From AC-32 sp963763475 (GTDB lineage: Bacteria; Actinomycetota; Thermoleophilia; Gaiellales; Gaiellaceae): a DNA stretch of 64,000 nucleotides. Below, piece by piece: positions 34,604 to 43,383 of the stretch. Below the pieces are notes generated by a model, which saw nothing but the letters and a program-made list of their open reading frames with translations, made no database searches and was not told the origin of the DNA. The stretch is taken from positions 1-64,000 of the forward strand of contig CAVXOR010000002.1 of NCBI GenBank assembly GCA_963763475.1. The letters run 5' to 3'. Every line of letters starts with the position of its first letter. Within the stretch, counting starts at the first letter, position 1. A program made the translations under genes and the position numbers.

Positions 34604-36477
34604 GCCTGCGCCTCCTCGAACAGCTGCTCCCAGCGCGAGATCAGGCTCTGTAGCTCCTCTCGCGCCCGGCGGTGCGCCGCCAGTGCGTCGACGTCCGACC
34701 AGTCGTCGGCGAGGCGCCGCTCGAGGCCGGCGACCGTCTCCTCCTGGCGCGAGATGCGGCCCTCAAGCTGCTCGAGCTCGCTCGGGCGCGGGGCCTGTTC
34801 GCGCTCCGGCTTCGGCTTCTCCTTGCGGGCGCGCGGTTCGGGAGCAGCCTCCACCGGCTCGGCGCGGTGCTGGGCGTACTCGGCCCAGCCGCCGTCGAAC
34901 GAGCGCAGCGCGCCGTGCTCGATCGCGAGCAGCCGGTGCGCGACCGCGTCGAGCAGGGCGCGGTCGTGTGAGACGAGCAGCACTGTGCCCGGGAAGGCGT
35001 CGAGCGCAGCCTCGAGCGCCTCGCGGCTCTCCAGGTCGAGGTGGTTCGTCGGCTCGTCGAGCACGAGGAAATTCGCCCCGGAAGCGACGACCAGCGCGAG
35101 CGCGAGCCGGCGCCGCTCGCCGCCGGAGAGCGCGGTTACCGGCTTCTCGTGGGCCTCCCAGCCGGAGAAGAGGAAGCGGCCGAGCAGGTTCTGCGCCTGC
35201 GGCCGCGGCAGTCCCGTCGCCCGCTGCGCGCAGTCGAGCACGCTGCCTCGCTCGTCGAGCTCGACCTCGTGCTGCGAGAAGTACTCGGGGACGACTCCGT
35301 GCCCGATCCGCACCGAGCCCGCGACGGCCTCGCGGCCGCCGAGCAACGTCTCGAGCAGCGTCGTCTTGCCGGAGCCGTTCGCTCCCACGAGACCAACGTG
35401 CTCGCCGCGCTCGACGGCGAACGTCGCGTCGGTCAGGAGGTGCTTGTCGCCCGCGGCCACGCCGAGCGCGTTCGCCTCGACCACCGTCCGTCCGCTGCGG
35501 GGCGGCTTGAGGAACTCGAAGCCGAGCGAGCGGTTCTTGCGCGTCAGCAGCTCGAGCTCGCCCCGCGCTTCCGAGCGCTCGGTCTCGAGCCGCTTGATCT
35601 GCGTCAGCTTCGCCTGCGCCTGCTTGGCCTTGCTCTTCTTGTAGCGGAAGCGCTCGACGAAGCGCTCGAGCCGCACGATGTCCGTTCCGACCCGCTCCGC
35701 CGTCTTCGCGGCGTGGGCGGCACGAGCCGCCTTCTCGAGCCGCCACACATGCCAGGGCCCGGGGAAGAAGAGCGAGCGGCCGGCCTCCAGCTCGAGCACC
35801 CCCGTCGTCACCGCCTCGAGGAACCAGCGGTCGTGCGCGACCAGGATCACCGCCGCGTCGAGTCCCTGCAGCTCCTGCTCGAGCCACTCGAGGTTCTCGA
35901 CGTCGAGGTGGTTCGTCGGCTCGTCGAGCAACAGCAGGTCGGGGTCGCCGGCGAGGGCGCGCGCCAGCGAGGCGCGTGTCAGCTCTCCGCCGGAGAAGGT
36001 AGTCAGCGGACGGTCGAGGTCGCGCTCCGCGAAGCCGAGCCCGCGCAGCGTCGCCGCCGCTCGGTCGCGCCAGGTGTAGCCGCCCGCGTGTTCGAGGCGC
36101 GCCTGGGCCTCCGAGTAACGCCGCAGGATCGCGTCGTCGTGGTCGCCTGAGGCCATCGCCTGCTCGAGCCTGGTCAGCTCTTCCTCGGTCTCGATCAGGT
36201 CGCGTGCGCCGGTGAGCGAGTACTCGCGCAGCGACAGTCCGCGGTCGAGCGGCGGCCGCTGGTCGTGCAGCGCGATCCGGGTGCTCTTGGCGAACGAGAG
36301 CTCGCCGCCGTGGACCTCGCTTTCCCCGACGAGCATCCGCAGCAGGGTCGTCTTGCCGGCGCCGTTCGGGCCGGAGAGCGCGAGGCGGTCACGCCGCTCG
36401 ACGGCGAACGAGACGCCCTCGAAGAGCAGGGAGCCGGCGATCTCCTTGCGCAGGTTGGCACCGGTTACGACGGGCAT
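34600..36477 (-). CDS. ABC-F family ATPase
   Basis: 625 residues, soluble, two ABC cassettes, no membrane part. Cassette 1: Walker A GPNGAGKTT (36-44), signature TFSGGELTRASLA, Walker B LLLLDEPTNHLD. A linker rich in Lys/Arg (FRYKKSKAKQAQAKLTQIKR) corresponds to the P-site tRNA interaction motif. Cassette 2: GANGSGKTT, ALSGGERRRLALA, FLVLDEPTNHLD. The C-terminal end is a coiled coil (LEGRISRQEETVAGLERRLA), as in Uup. ABC-F proteins act on the ribosome as translation factors or antibiotic protection proteins; which of these cannot be told. The start has TACGCT 6 bases upstream. Confidence 0.93.
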   Translation of the reverse strand: MPVVTGANLRKEIAGSLLFEGVSFAVERRDRLALSGPNGAGKTTLLRMLVGESEVHGGELSFAKSTRIALHDQRPPLDRGLSLREYSLTGARDLIETEEELTRLEQAMASGDHDDAILRRYSEAQARLEHAGGYTWRDRAAATLRGLGFAERDLDRPLTTFSGGELTRASLARALAGDPDLLLLDEPTNHLDVENLEWLEQELQGLDAAVILVAHDRWFLEAVTTGVLELEAGRSLFFPGPWHVWRLEKAARAAHAAKTAERVGTDIVRLERFVERFRYKKSKAKQAQAKLTQIKRLETERSEARGELELLTRKNRSLGFEFLKPPRSGRTVVEANALGVAAGDKHLLTDATFAVERGEHVGLVGANGSGKTTLLETLLGGREAVAGSVRIGHGVVPEYFSQHEVELDERGSVLDCAQRATGLPRPQAQNLLGRFLFSGWEAHEKPVTALSGGERRRLALALVVASGANFLVLDEPTNHLDLESREALEAALDAFPGTVLLVSHDRALLDAVAHRLLAIEHGALRSFDGGWAEYAQHRAEPVEAAPEPRARKEKPKPEREQAPRPSELEQLEGRISRQEETVAGLERRLADDWSDVDALAAHRRAREELQSLISRWEQLFEEAQA

Positions 36478-36483
36478 GCTCTA

Positions 36484-36489
36484 AGCGTA
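36484..36489 (-). promoter_or_regulatory. Leaderless -10 element of ABC-F gene
   Basis: TACGCT on the minus strand, 6 bases before the ATG at 36477. It overlaps the first base of the divergent FGGY kinase start codon (36489), so the two genes are only 11 bases apart. Confidence 0.5.
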
Positions 36490-37811
36490 TGCGGGTGCTC
36501 GCGCTGGACGTCGGCAGCTCTTCGACCCGGGCTTGCGCCTACGACGAGCGCGGTCGCGCGCTCGGGGAGTGCGCACAGCGGCAGTACACCGCGCGAACCG
36601 CTCGCGACGGCTCGGCCGAGCTCGACGCCGCCGAGCTGATGCAGGCTGCGGAGGCCGTTCTCGCCGAGGTTGGCGCCGCGGACGCGCTCGGGAGCTCCTG
36701 CTTCTGGCACAGCCTGCTGCTGCTCGACGAGCACGATGAGCCGCTGACGCCCGTCCTGCTCTGGCAGGACCGCCGCGCCACGGCGCAGGCCGAGGCGCTG
36801 GCGGAGAGGCTCGACCAGCGGGCGGTGCACGAGCGCACCGGTTGCGTGCTCCACCCGAGCTACTGGCCGGCGAAGCTCGCCTGGCTGGCCGAGCAAGGCA
36901 CGCTGGCGGAGGCGCGACGCATCGTCTCCTTCGGCGATTACCTCTTTCTGGGCTTGACCGGGGAGCTGCGCACGACGCTCTCGACCGCCTCCGGCAGCGG
37001 GTTGCTCGACTTGCGCGCCCGCGCCTGGGACGGCGAGCTGCTCGAGGAGCTCGGCATCGGCGAGGAGCTCTTGCCGCCGCTCACGGACGAGCCGGTCGGG
37101 ACGAGCTACCCGCCGCTCGGTGACGGGGCCTGCTCGAACCTCGGTTCCGGCTGTGTGACGCCAGATCGGGCCGCGCTGATGATCGGCACGTCAGGTGCCT
37201 ACCGCGTCGTGCGCGAGGGCGAGCCGGCGCCGCGCGAGGGCCTGTTCTCGTATCTGCTCGACGAGGGGCGCGTGGTGGAGGGCGGCTCCATCTCCGACGG
37301 CGGCAACCTGCTCGGGTGGCTCGAGCGAACGCTGAAGCTCGACAGCCACGAGCCACGCGACCCCGACTCGCACGGCCTGACGTTCCTGCCGCTGCTGGGC
37401 GGCGAGCGCAGCCCGGGCTGGAATCCGCGGGCGAACGGCGCGATCGCCGGTCTCACCTTCGAGGCCGACGCCGCCGACGTCCGGCAGGCGGCGCTCGAAG
37501 GCATCGCCTATCGCGTGGCCGAGATCGCCGAGCGGCTGCCCGAGGTCCGCGAGGTGGTCGGCACGGGTGGCGCCCTGCAGGAGGACGAGTGGTGGCTGCA
37601 GGTCTTCGCCGACGTGCTCGCGCTCCCGGTCACGGCCTCGGGGGTCGAGGAAGGCTCTGCCCGTGGCGCGGCCGTCCACGTGCTCGAACGGCTCAGCGCC
37701 GAGCCCGACCCGGCGCCGCTCGGCAAGACCTTCGAGCCAGACCTCGAGCGCACCGAGGTCTACGCGGCTGCCCGCGAGCGGCAACGCGCGCTCTACGAGC
37801 GTCTCCCCTAG
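36489..37811 (+). CDS. FGGY-family carbohydrate kinase (gluconate/xylulose kinase type)
   Basis: 440 residues. N-terminal ATPase-like motif VLALDVGSSSTRACAYDERG, LLWQDRRATAQAEALAERLD (sugar-binding loop W-D), C-terminal IGTSGAYRVV (phosphate loop) and VVGTGGALQEDEWWLQVFAD (adenosine motif, FGGY signature region). Context, next to transketolase and the oxidative pentose-phosphate genes, favours gluconokinase feeding 6-phosphogluconate to Gnd, but xylulokinase is possible. Ends on a CTAG shared with transketolase on the other strand. Confidence 0.82.
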   Translation: MRVLALDVGSSSTRACAYDERGRALGECAQRQYTARTARDGSAELDAAELMQAAEAVLAEVGAADALGSSCFWHSLLLLDEHDEPLTPVLLWQDRRATAQAEALAERLDQRAVHERTGCVLHPSYWPAKLAWLAEQGTLAEARRIVSFGDYLFLGLTGELRTTLSTASGSGLLDLRARAWDGELLEELGIGEELLPPLTDEPVGTSYPPLGDGACSNLGSGCVTPDRAALMIGTSGAYRVVREGEPAPREGLFSYLLDEGRVVEGGSISDGGNLLGWLERTLKLDSHEPRDPDSHGLTFLPLLGGERSPGWNPRANGAIAGLTFEADAADVRQAALEGIAYRVAEIAERLPEVREVVGTGGALQEDEWWLQVFADVLALPVTASGVEEGSARGAAVHVLERLSAEPDPAPLGKTFEPDLERTEVYAAARERQRALYERLP

Positions 37812-39649
37812 GCGCGAACGGCCGAGCCGACCAGCGAGCGCGCGGCCTCGACGATGTGCTCGGCGTCGATCCCGGCCGCGTTCAGCAGCTCGGCGGGCTT
37901 GCCCGAGCCCGGCATGTCGCGCACGGCCAGCCGCACCACGCGCGCGGGAGACTCGTCGTCGGAGAGCGCCTCGAGGACCGCGTCGCCGATCCCGCCCTCG
38001 CTCCAGTGGTCCTCGACGGTCAGGATCCGGCCGCCGGTCGCCTCGGCCGCGGCACGGAGTGTCTCGGCGTCGACCGGCTTGACCGAGTAAAGGTCGATCA
38101 CGTGCGCCTCGACTCCCTCGCCGGCGAGCTGCTCGGCAGCCTTCAGCGACTCGTGCAGCGTGATCCCGGCGGCCACGATCGCGAGGTCGTCGCCCTCGCG
38201 CAGGACGCGCGAGCCGCCGACCGGAAAGTCCTCGTCCGCGCCGTAGACGACCGGTGTCGCCGCACGGGTGGTGCGCATGTAGACGATCCCCTCGCGGTCG
38301 GCCATCTCGGCGACGAGCTTCGCAGTCTGGTTCGCGTCGCTCGGGTACAGCACGGTCGAGCCGTGCACGGCGCGCATCATGGCCAGATCCTCGAGCGCCA
38401 TCTGCGACGGCCCGTCCTCGCCGATCGAGACGCCGGCGTGCGAGCCGCAGAGCCGGATGTCCGCCTGGCTGATCGCGGCCATGCGGATGAAGTCGTAGGC
38501 CCGGGACAGGAACGCTGCGAAGGTGGACGCGAACGGCACCCACTTGCGCACCTGGATCCCGACCGCGGCGGCGACCATCTGCTGCTCGGCGATGTACATC
38601 TCGAAGTAGCGGTCGGGGTGCGCGTCTCGGAAGATCTCGGCGTAGGTCGAGTTCGAGACCTCGCCGTCGAGCGCGACCACGTCGCCACGGATCGAGCCGA
38701 GCGCCGCGAGCGCGTCGCCGTAGGCCCGCCGGGTCGCGACCTCCTCGCCGAGCTCCCACGTCGGCAGCTCGCCGCCGCCGGCCTCGAAGCGGTGCTGCTC
38801 GGCCTCGTCCGGCTTGGCCACGTCCACGACGATGTCGCGCTCCCCGCCGAGCTCGGCGATCGCCTCGTCCGGGTCGTCGAGCGCCTTGCCGTGCCAGCCC
38901 GGCTTGTCCTCGACTGCCTTGACGCCCTTGCCCTTCAGGGTGCGGGCGACGATCACCGTCGGCGTTCCCTGCTGGGCGACGGCCTCGCCGTAGGCCCGGT
39001 CGATCGCGTCGACGTCGTGGCCGTCGATCTCGATCGCATGCCAGCCGAAGGCGCGCGCGCGGTTGGCGTAGGAGTCGAGGTCCCAGCCGTGCATCGTCTC
39101 GCCGCGCTGGCCGAACTTGTTCACGTCGATGATCGCGATCAGGTTGTCGAGCCCGTAGAAAGCGGCGTGCTCGAAGGCCTCCCACATCGAGCCCTCGGCC
39201 ATCTCGCTGTCCCCGCACAGGCACCAGACCCGATAGGGAATCCGGTCGAGCTGCTTGCCCGCCAGCCCCACGCCGACCGAGAAGGGCAGGCCCTGACCGA
39301 GCGAGCCGGTGGCGACGTCGACCCACGGGATCGCCGGGGTCGGGTGTCCCTGCAGCCGCGAGCCGAAGGCGCGGAAGGTGAGCAGCTCCTCGTCGGTGAT
39401 CGCGCCGGCCGCCTTGTACACCGAGTAGAGCAGCGGCGAGGCGTGGCCCTTGGAGAAGATCAGGTGGTCGTTAGCCGGGTTGTCGGGCTCGTCGAAGTCG
39501 TAGCGCAGGTACTTGGCGAGCAGGACCGCCATCAGGTCGGCCGCGGACATTGACGAGGTCGGGTGGCCGGACTTGGTCACCGCTGCGGCGCGGATCGAGT
39601 CGACCCGCAGCTGCTGTCCCAGCTCACGCCAGAGCTCAGGCCCTTCCAT
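37808..39649 (-). CDS. tkt: Transketolase
   Basis: 613 residues, thiamine-diphosphate enzyme of the non-oxidative pentose-phosphate pathway. The N-terminal TPP domain has GHPTSSMSAAD, HLIFSKGHASPLLY and the TPP motif CGDSEMAEGSMWEAFEHAA. The pyrimidine domain has the catalytic Glu in MYIAEQQMVAAAVGIQV, then CGSHAGVSIGEDGPSQM. The C-terminal domain ends SLVGSAVRA. The start ATG 39649 lacks a ribosome site but has TACGTT 7 bases upstream. The length is shorter than the 660-700 of enterobacterial TktA and like the short transketolases of other phyla. Divergent from rpiB by 21 bases. Confidence 0.93.
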   Translation of the reverse strand: MEGPELWRELGQQLRVDSIRAAAVTKSGHPTSSMSAADLMAVLLAKYLRYDFDEPDNPANDHLIFSKGHASPLLYSVYKAAGAITDEELLTFRAFGSRLQGHPTPAIPWVDVATGSLGQGLPFSVGVGLAGKQLDRIPYRVWCLCGDSEMAEGSMWEAFEHAAFYGLDNLIAIIDVNKFGQRGETMHGWDLDSYANRARAFGWHAIEIDGHDVDAIDRAYGEAVAQQGTPTVIVARTLKGKGVKAVEDKPGWHGKALDDPDEAIAELGGERDIVVDVAKPDEAEQHRFEAGGGELPTWELGEEVATRRAYGDALAALGSIRGDVVALDGEVSNSTYAEIFRDAHPDRYFEMYIAEQQMVAAAVGIQVRKWVPFASTFAAFLSRAYDFIRMAAISQADIRLCGSHAGVSIGEDGPSQMALEDLAMMRAVHGSTVLYPSDANQTAKLVAEMADREGIVYMRTTRAATPVVYGADEDFPVGGSRVLREGDDLAIVAAGITLHESLKAAEQLAGEGVEAHVIDLYSVKPVDAETLRAAAEATGGRILTVEDHWSEGGIGDAVLEALSDDESPARVVRLAVRDMPGSGKPAELLNAAGIDAEHIVEAARSLVGSAVRA

Positions 39650-39655
39650 GCGGGG

Positions 39656-39662
39656 TAACGTA
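39656..39662. promoter_or_regulatory. Overlapping divergent -10 elements (tkt / rpiB)
   Basis: TAACGT at 39656-39661 is 9 bases before the rpiB ATG (39671); TACGTT on the minus strand (39662-39657) is 7 bases before the tkt ATG (39649). The two hexamers overlap by five bases, so one short GTAACGTAAC segment seems to serve both directions. Confidence 0.55.
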
Positions 39663-39670
39663 ACGGTCCT

Positions 39671-40129
39671 ATGCGAGTCGCCGTCGCCTTCGACCACCGC
39701 GGCGTCAAGCTGCGCGAGCGGCTGCTGGAGGAGCTGGCGGCGCTCGGGCACGAGACGCTCGATCTCGGCACCGACAAGACGGAGCCGCGGGTCGACTACC
39801 CGGACAAGGCCCGCGAGGTCGCGGAGGCGATCCGCGGCGGCGAGGCGGAGCGCGCGCTGCTCGTCTGCGGCTCCGGCGTCGGCGCGTCGATCGCGGCGAA
39901 CAAGCTCGCCGGGGTCCGCGCGGCGATCTGTCACGACATCTATTCGGCGCACCAGGGCGTAGAGCACGACGATATGAACGTGCTCTGCCTGGGCTCGGAG
40001 GTCGTCGGCGCGGAGCTGGCCGCCGACCTGGCGCGAGCCTTCCTCGCCGCCCGCTTCGACGGCGGCGAGCGCTACGTCAAGAGGCTTGAGAAGATCGAGG
40101 AGATGGAAAGGGAGACAACCTATGGCTAA
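39671..40129 (+). CDS. rpiB: Ribose-5-phosphate isomerase B
   Basis: 152 residues, RpiB/LacAB family, interconverts ribose 5-phosphate and ribulose 5-phosphate. Begins MRVAVAFDHRGVKLRERLLE; DYPDKAREVAEAI; catalytic Cys in LLVCGSGVGASIAANK; the HD pair CHDIYSAHQGVEHDDMN; ends METTYG-like (MERETTYG). First gene of a seven-gene plus-strand run; its stop overlaps the transaldolase start by 8 bases. Confidence 0.93.
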   Translation: MRVAVAFDHRGVKLRERLLEELAALGHETLDLGTDKTEPRVDYPDKAREVAEAIRGGEAERALLVCGSGVGASIAANKLAGVRAAICHDIYSAHQGVEHDDMNVLCLGSEVVGAELAADLARAFLAARFDGGERYVKRLEKIEEMERETTYG

Positions 40130-41228
40130 GTCGCGCTTGCAAGAGCTCTCTGAGCTCGGCCAGAGCGTCTGGATCGACTTCCTCTCGCGGCAGATGCTGC
40201 AGGGCGGGAAGCTCGCCCGGATGATGGACGAGGACGCCGTAGTCGGCGTGACCTCGAACCCGACGATCTTTCAGAAGGCGATCTCCGAGGGCGATGCCTA
40301 CGACGAGCAGCTGCGGGAGGTGCTCGCCGCGGAGGAGGACCCCAAGGAGGTTTTCCTGCGGCTGGCGGTCAAGGACGTGAAGAACGCCTGCGACCTGCTG
40401 CGGCGGGTCTGGGACGAGGGCGCGGGCCAAGACGGCTACGTCTCGATTGAGGTCGACCCGAACCTCGCGTACGACACCCAGGGCACGATCGACGAGGCGC
40501 AGCGGCTGCACGAACTCGTGGACAAGCCGAACTGCTTCGTGAAGATCCCGGCCACAGAGGCCGGTCTGCCGGCGATCGAGGAGATGATCGCCCGCGGCCG
40601 CAGTATCAACGTGACGCTGATCTTCTCGTTGCAGCGCTATGCGGAGGTCGTCGAGGCGTACCTGCGCGGACTCGAGCGGCTGGTCGAGAGCGGCGGCGAT
40701 CCCGGCCCGGTGGCGTCGGTCGCGAGCTTCTTCGTCTCGCGTGTCGACACCGAGGCCGACCGGCGGCTCGACGAGGCCGGTGCGCCCGACGAGCTGAAGG
40801 GCAAATTGGCGGTCGCGAATGCGAAGCTGGCCTACGAGCGCTACAAGGAGCTCCACTCGGGCGAGCGCTGGGAGGCGCTGAAGGCCAAGGGCGCGCGGAG
40901 CCAGCGCTGCCTATGGGCCTCCACGTCGACCAAGAACCCCGACTACCGCGACGTGATCTACGTGGAGGAGCTGATCGGTCCCGAGACGGTGAACACGATG
41001 CCGGAGGAGACGATCCGCGCCTTCCAGGATCACGGCGAGGTGGCGCTCACGCTGGAGCGCGACGTCGACGAGGCGAAGCGGGTGTTCGAGCGGGTCGCCG
41101 AGGCGGGGGTCGACTACGACGACGTCGTTGCGACGCTCGAGCGCGAGGGTGTGGACAAGTTCGCGGACTCCTTCAAGGAGCTCATGGACGGCGTCCAGGC
41201 CAAGCGCGGCGAGCTCGTCTCGGCCTAG
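40122..41228 (+). CDS. tal: Transaldolase
   Basis: 368 residues, the long actinobacterial type. ATG 40122 with AAAGGGAG 7 bases upstream. VGVTSNPTIFQKAISEGDAY is the family N-terminal motif; Schiff-base Lys141 is in CFVKIPATEAGLPAIEEM; RCLWASTSTKNPDYRDVIYV is the phosphate-binding region. Transfers dihydroxyacetone from sedoheptulose 7-phosphate to glyceraldehyde 3-phosphate. Lies between rpiB and an alpha/beta hydrolase in the operon. Confidence 0.94.
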   Translation: MAKSRLQELSELGQSVWIDFLSRQMLQGGKLARMMDEDAVVGVTSNPTIFQKAISEGDAYDEQLREVLAAEEDPKEVFLRLAVKDVKNACDLLRRVWDEGAGQDGYVSIEVDPNLAYDTQGTIDEAQRLHELVDKPNCFVKIPATEAGLPAIEEMIARGRSINVTLIFSLQRYAEVVEAYLRGLERLVESGGDPGPVASVASFFVSRVDTEADRRLDEAGAPDELKGKLAVANAKLAYERYKELHSGERWEALKAKGARSQRCLWASTSTKNPDYRDVIYVEELIGPETVNTMPEETIRAFQDHGEVALTLERDVDEAKRVFERVAEAGVDYDDVVATLEREGVDKFADSFKELMDGVQAKRGELVSA

Positions 41229-41239
41229 GCCCGGCGCAC

Positions 41240-42019
41240 GTGGCGATCTACGCGGAGGTCGCCGGCGAGGGGCCGGCGCTCGCGCTCGTGCACGAGGGAA
41301 TCTGCGACAGCCGCATGTGGGACGAGCAGTGGGAGCGCTACGCCAAGTCTTTCCGAGTGCTCCGGCTCGACCTGCGCGGCTTCGGGCGGACGCCGCTCGC
41401 GCCCGGGCCGTTCGCCCATGCGCGCGACGTGATCGAGACGCTCGAGGCGAACGGCTTCGACCGGTCGGCTCTGATCGGCGTGTCGCTCGGAGGCCGCGTC
41501 GCGCTCGAGGTCGCGCTCGCGCGTCCCGAGCTGGTCTCGGCGCTCGTGCTCGTCGCCCCAGGCCTGCCCGGCCACGAGTGGTCGGAGGAGCTGCGTGCCG
41601 AATGGGCCAAGGAGGAAGCGGCGTTCGAAGCAGGCGACCTCGAGGCTGCGGTCGAGGTGAGCCTGCAGACGTGGGTCGACGGGCCCCGGCGTAGCCCGGA
41701 GCAAGTCGACCCCGGGCTGCGTGCCCGCGTGGGCGAGATGCAGCGGCGGGCCTACGAGCTGGTCCGGGAGCTGACGGAGGACGAGGAGGAGCTGCTCGTC
41801 GAGGACCTGCTGCAGCGGCTCGGCGACGTGGGGGTGCCGACACTCGTCCTGGTCGGCGAGGAGGACCAGCCGGACATGCACGCGATCGCCGAGCGGCTGG
41901 CGCGCGAGATCCCTGGCGCGCGCTCGGCGCGGATCGCCGGCACGGCGCACGTCCCGAGCATGGAGCGGCCGCGGGAGTTCGACGAGCTCGTGCTTCCCTT
42001 CCTGCAGGAGGCGGCATGA
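41240..42019 (+). CDS. Alpha/beta hydrolase in the pentose-phosphate operon
   Basis: 259 residues. GTG 41240, 11 bases after the transaldolase stop. The fold shows LRGFGRTPLAPG (oxyanion-hole loop region), nucleophile elbow LIGVSLGGRVALEVA (Ser), acid Asp in LVGEEDQPDMHAIAERL and His in IAGTAHVPSMERP. This is the soluble lactonase/esterase type. The usual 6-phosphogluconolactonase (Pgl/DevB) gene is absent from the otherwise complete operon, so an unrelated lactonase role is conceivable, but no direct evidence exists. Its stop overlaps the pgi start (ATGA at 42016-42019). Confidence 0.85.
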   Translation: MAIYAEVAGEGPALALVHEGICDSRMWDEQWERYAKSFRVLRLDLRGFGRTPLAPGPFAHARDVIETLEANGFDRSALIGVSLGGRVALEVALARPELVSALVLVAPGLPGHEWSEELRAEWAKEEAAFEAGDLEAAVEVSLQTWVDGPRRSPEQVDPGLRARVGEMQRRAYELVRELTEDEEELLVEDLLQRLGDVGVPTLVLVGEEDQPDMHAIAERLAREIPGARSARIAGTAHVPSMERPREFDELVLPFLQEAA

Positions 42020-43383
42020 GCACGGTCGCGCCGGCAGAGCTCGTCGCCCGCATCTGGGAGCGCGACCCGACCCTCTGGACCGGCAGCGACGAGGCCAAGT
42101 GGCTCGGCTGGCTGGACGAGCCGATGCGCATGCGCAGCCGGCTCGGAGACCTGCAGCGGTTCGTAGAGCAGCTTGCCGCGCCGGGGCAGATCGATACCTT
42201 CGTGCTGCTCGGGATGGGCGGCTCGAGCCTTGCGCCCGAGGTGATCAAGCGCACGTTCGGCGCCGAGGGCTTCCACGTGCTCGACACGACGCACCCGGCG
42301 GCGATCCGCCGCGCCGCCGAGACGCTCGACTTCGACGCGACCCTCTTCATCGTCGCCTCGAAGTCGGGGACGACGCTCGAGACGCGCTGCCATCTCGACT
42401 TCTTCTGGGAGCGGGCCGGCAAGCGCGGCGAGCTTTTCGCGGCCATCACCGATCCCGGCTCCGAGCTCGAGCAACTCGCCAAGGAGCGCGGCTTCCGCGC
42501 GAGCTTCGACGGCGAGCCCACGATCGGAGGGCGCTACTCGGCGCTCTCGGTCTTCGGCCTCGTCCCTGCCGCGCTGATGGGCGTCGACCTCGAGCGGTTG
42601 CTGGAGCGAGTCGAGGAGACGGTCGAGGCCTGTCACGGCGAGGAGGGCAATCCGGGCCTCGAGCTCGGGCTCGAGCTTGGCAACGGCTGGGCCGAGGGCC
42701 GCGACAAGGTGACGATCAACCCGAACCCGGGCGGCTTCGGGCTCTGGGCGGAGCAGCTGCTCGCCGAGTCGACCGGCAAGGGCGGTAAGGGCCTGATCCC
42801 CGCGCCGGAGGAGTCGCCCGGCGGCCCCGACCGCCAGGCGCCCGAGGTGAGGCTGCCGGCGCCGTACGAGCTGGGGCAGGAGTTCTACCGCTGGGAGTTC
42901 GCGACCGCCGTCGCCGGCTCGATCCTCGGGATCAACCCGTTCGACCAGCCGAACGTCCAGGCCGCGAAGGACAAGACGAACGACGTGCTCGAGAGCGGCG
43001 AGCCCGACGTCGAGCCGCGCGGCTCGCTGGAGGAGTTGTTCGCGCAGGTGCGGCCGGGCGACTACGTCGCGGTGCAGGCGTTCGTCGATCCCGAGCGCGA
43101 GGCCGAGCTGGAGCCGCTGCTCGCGCGCGCCCGCGAGGAGACCGGCTGTGTCGTCACCCACGGCCTCGGGCCGCGCTACCTCCATTCGACCGGCCAGCTG
43201 CACAAGGGCGGGCCGAACACCGGGCTCTTCGTCCAGGTCGTCGACGACGCCGGTGACGAGCTGAAGATCCCGGGCCGCGACTTCGGCTTTCGGCGGCTGA
43301 TCCACTCGCAGGCCGCCGGCGACCTCGCCTCGCTCGAGGAACGCGAACGGCGCATAGTCCGTATCCGACTGGAGGAGATCTGA
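42016..43383 (+). CDS. pgi: Glucose-6-phosphate isomerase
   Basis: 455 residues with two SIS domains. FVLLGMGGSSLAPEVIKRTF and FIVASKSGTTLETRCHLDFF are sugar-phosphate-binding loops of the first domain; AITDPGSELEQLAKERG follows; the second domain contains EFYRWEFATAVAGSILGINP, and TGQLHKGGPNTGLFVQVVDD holds the catalytic-region His/Lys. Several Thermoleophilia and other actinobacteria carry such short forms, sometimes annotated as bifunctional with transaldolase; here transaldolase is separate. ATGA overlap upstream and TGATG overlap with gnd downstream. Confidence 0.88.
   Translation: MSTVAPAELVARIWERDPTLWTGSDEAKWLGWLDEPMRMRSRLGDLQRFVEQLAAPGQIDTFVLLGMGGSSLAPEVIKRTFGAEGFHVLDTTHPAAIRRAAETLDFDATLFIVASKSGTTLETRCHLDFFWERAGKRGELFAAITDPGSELEQLAKERGFRASFDGEPTIGGRYSALSVFGLVPAALMGVDLERLLERVEETVEACHGEEGNPGLELGLELGNGWAEGRDKVTINPNPGGFGLWAEQLLAESTGKGGKGLIPAPEESPGGPDRQAPEVRLPAPYELGQEFYRWEFATAVAGSILGINPFDQPNVQAAKDKTNDVLESGEPDVEPRGSLEELFAQVRPGDYVAVQAFVDPEREAELEPLLARAREETGCVVTHGLGPRYLHSTGQLHKGGPNTGLFVQVVDDAGDELKIPGRDFGFRRLIHSQAAGDLASLEERERRIVRIRLEEI

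Noticed and set aside
37191..39326. A 711-codon minus-strand frame across tkt and the FGGY kinase
   Set aside because: Arg/Gly-rich low-complexity translation with no motif; it is a shifted frame of tkt continued antisense to the kinase.
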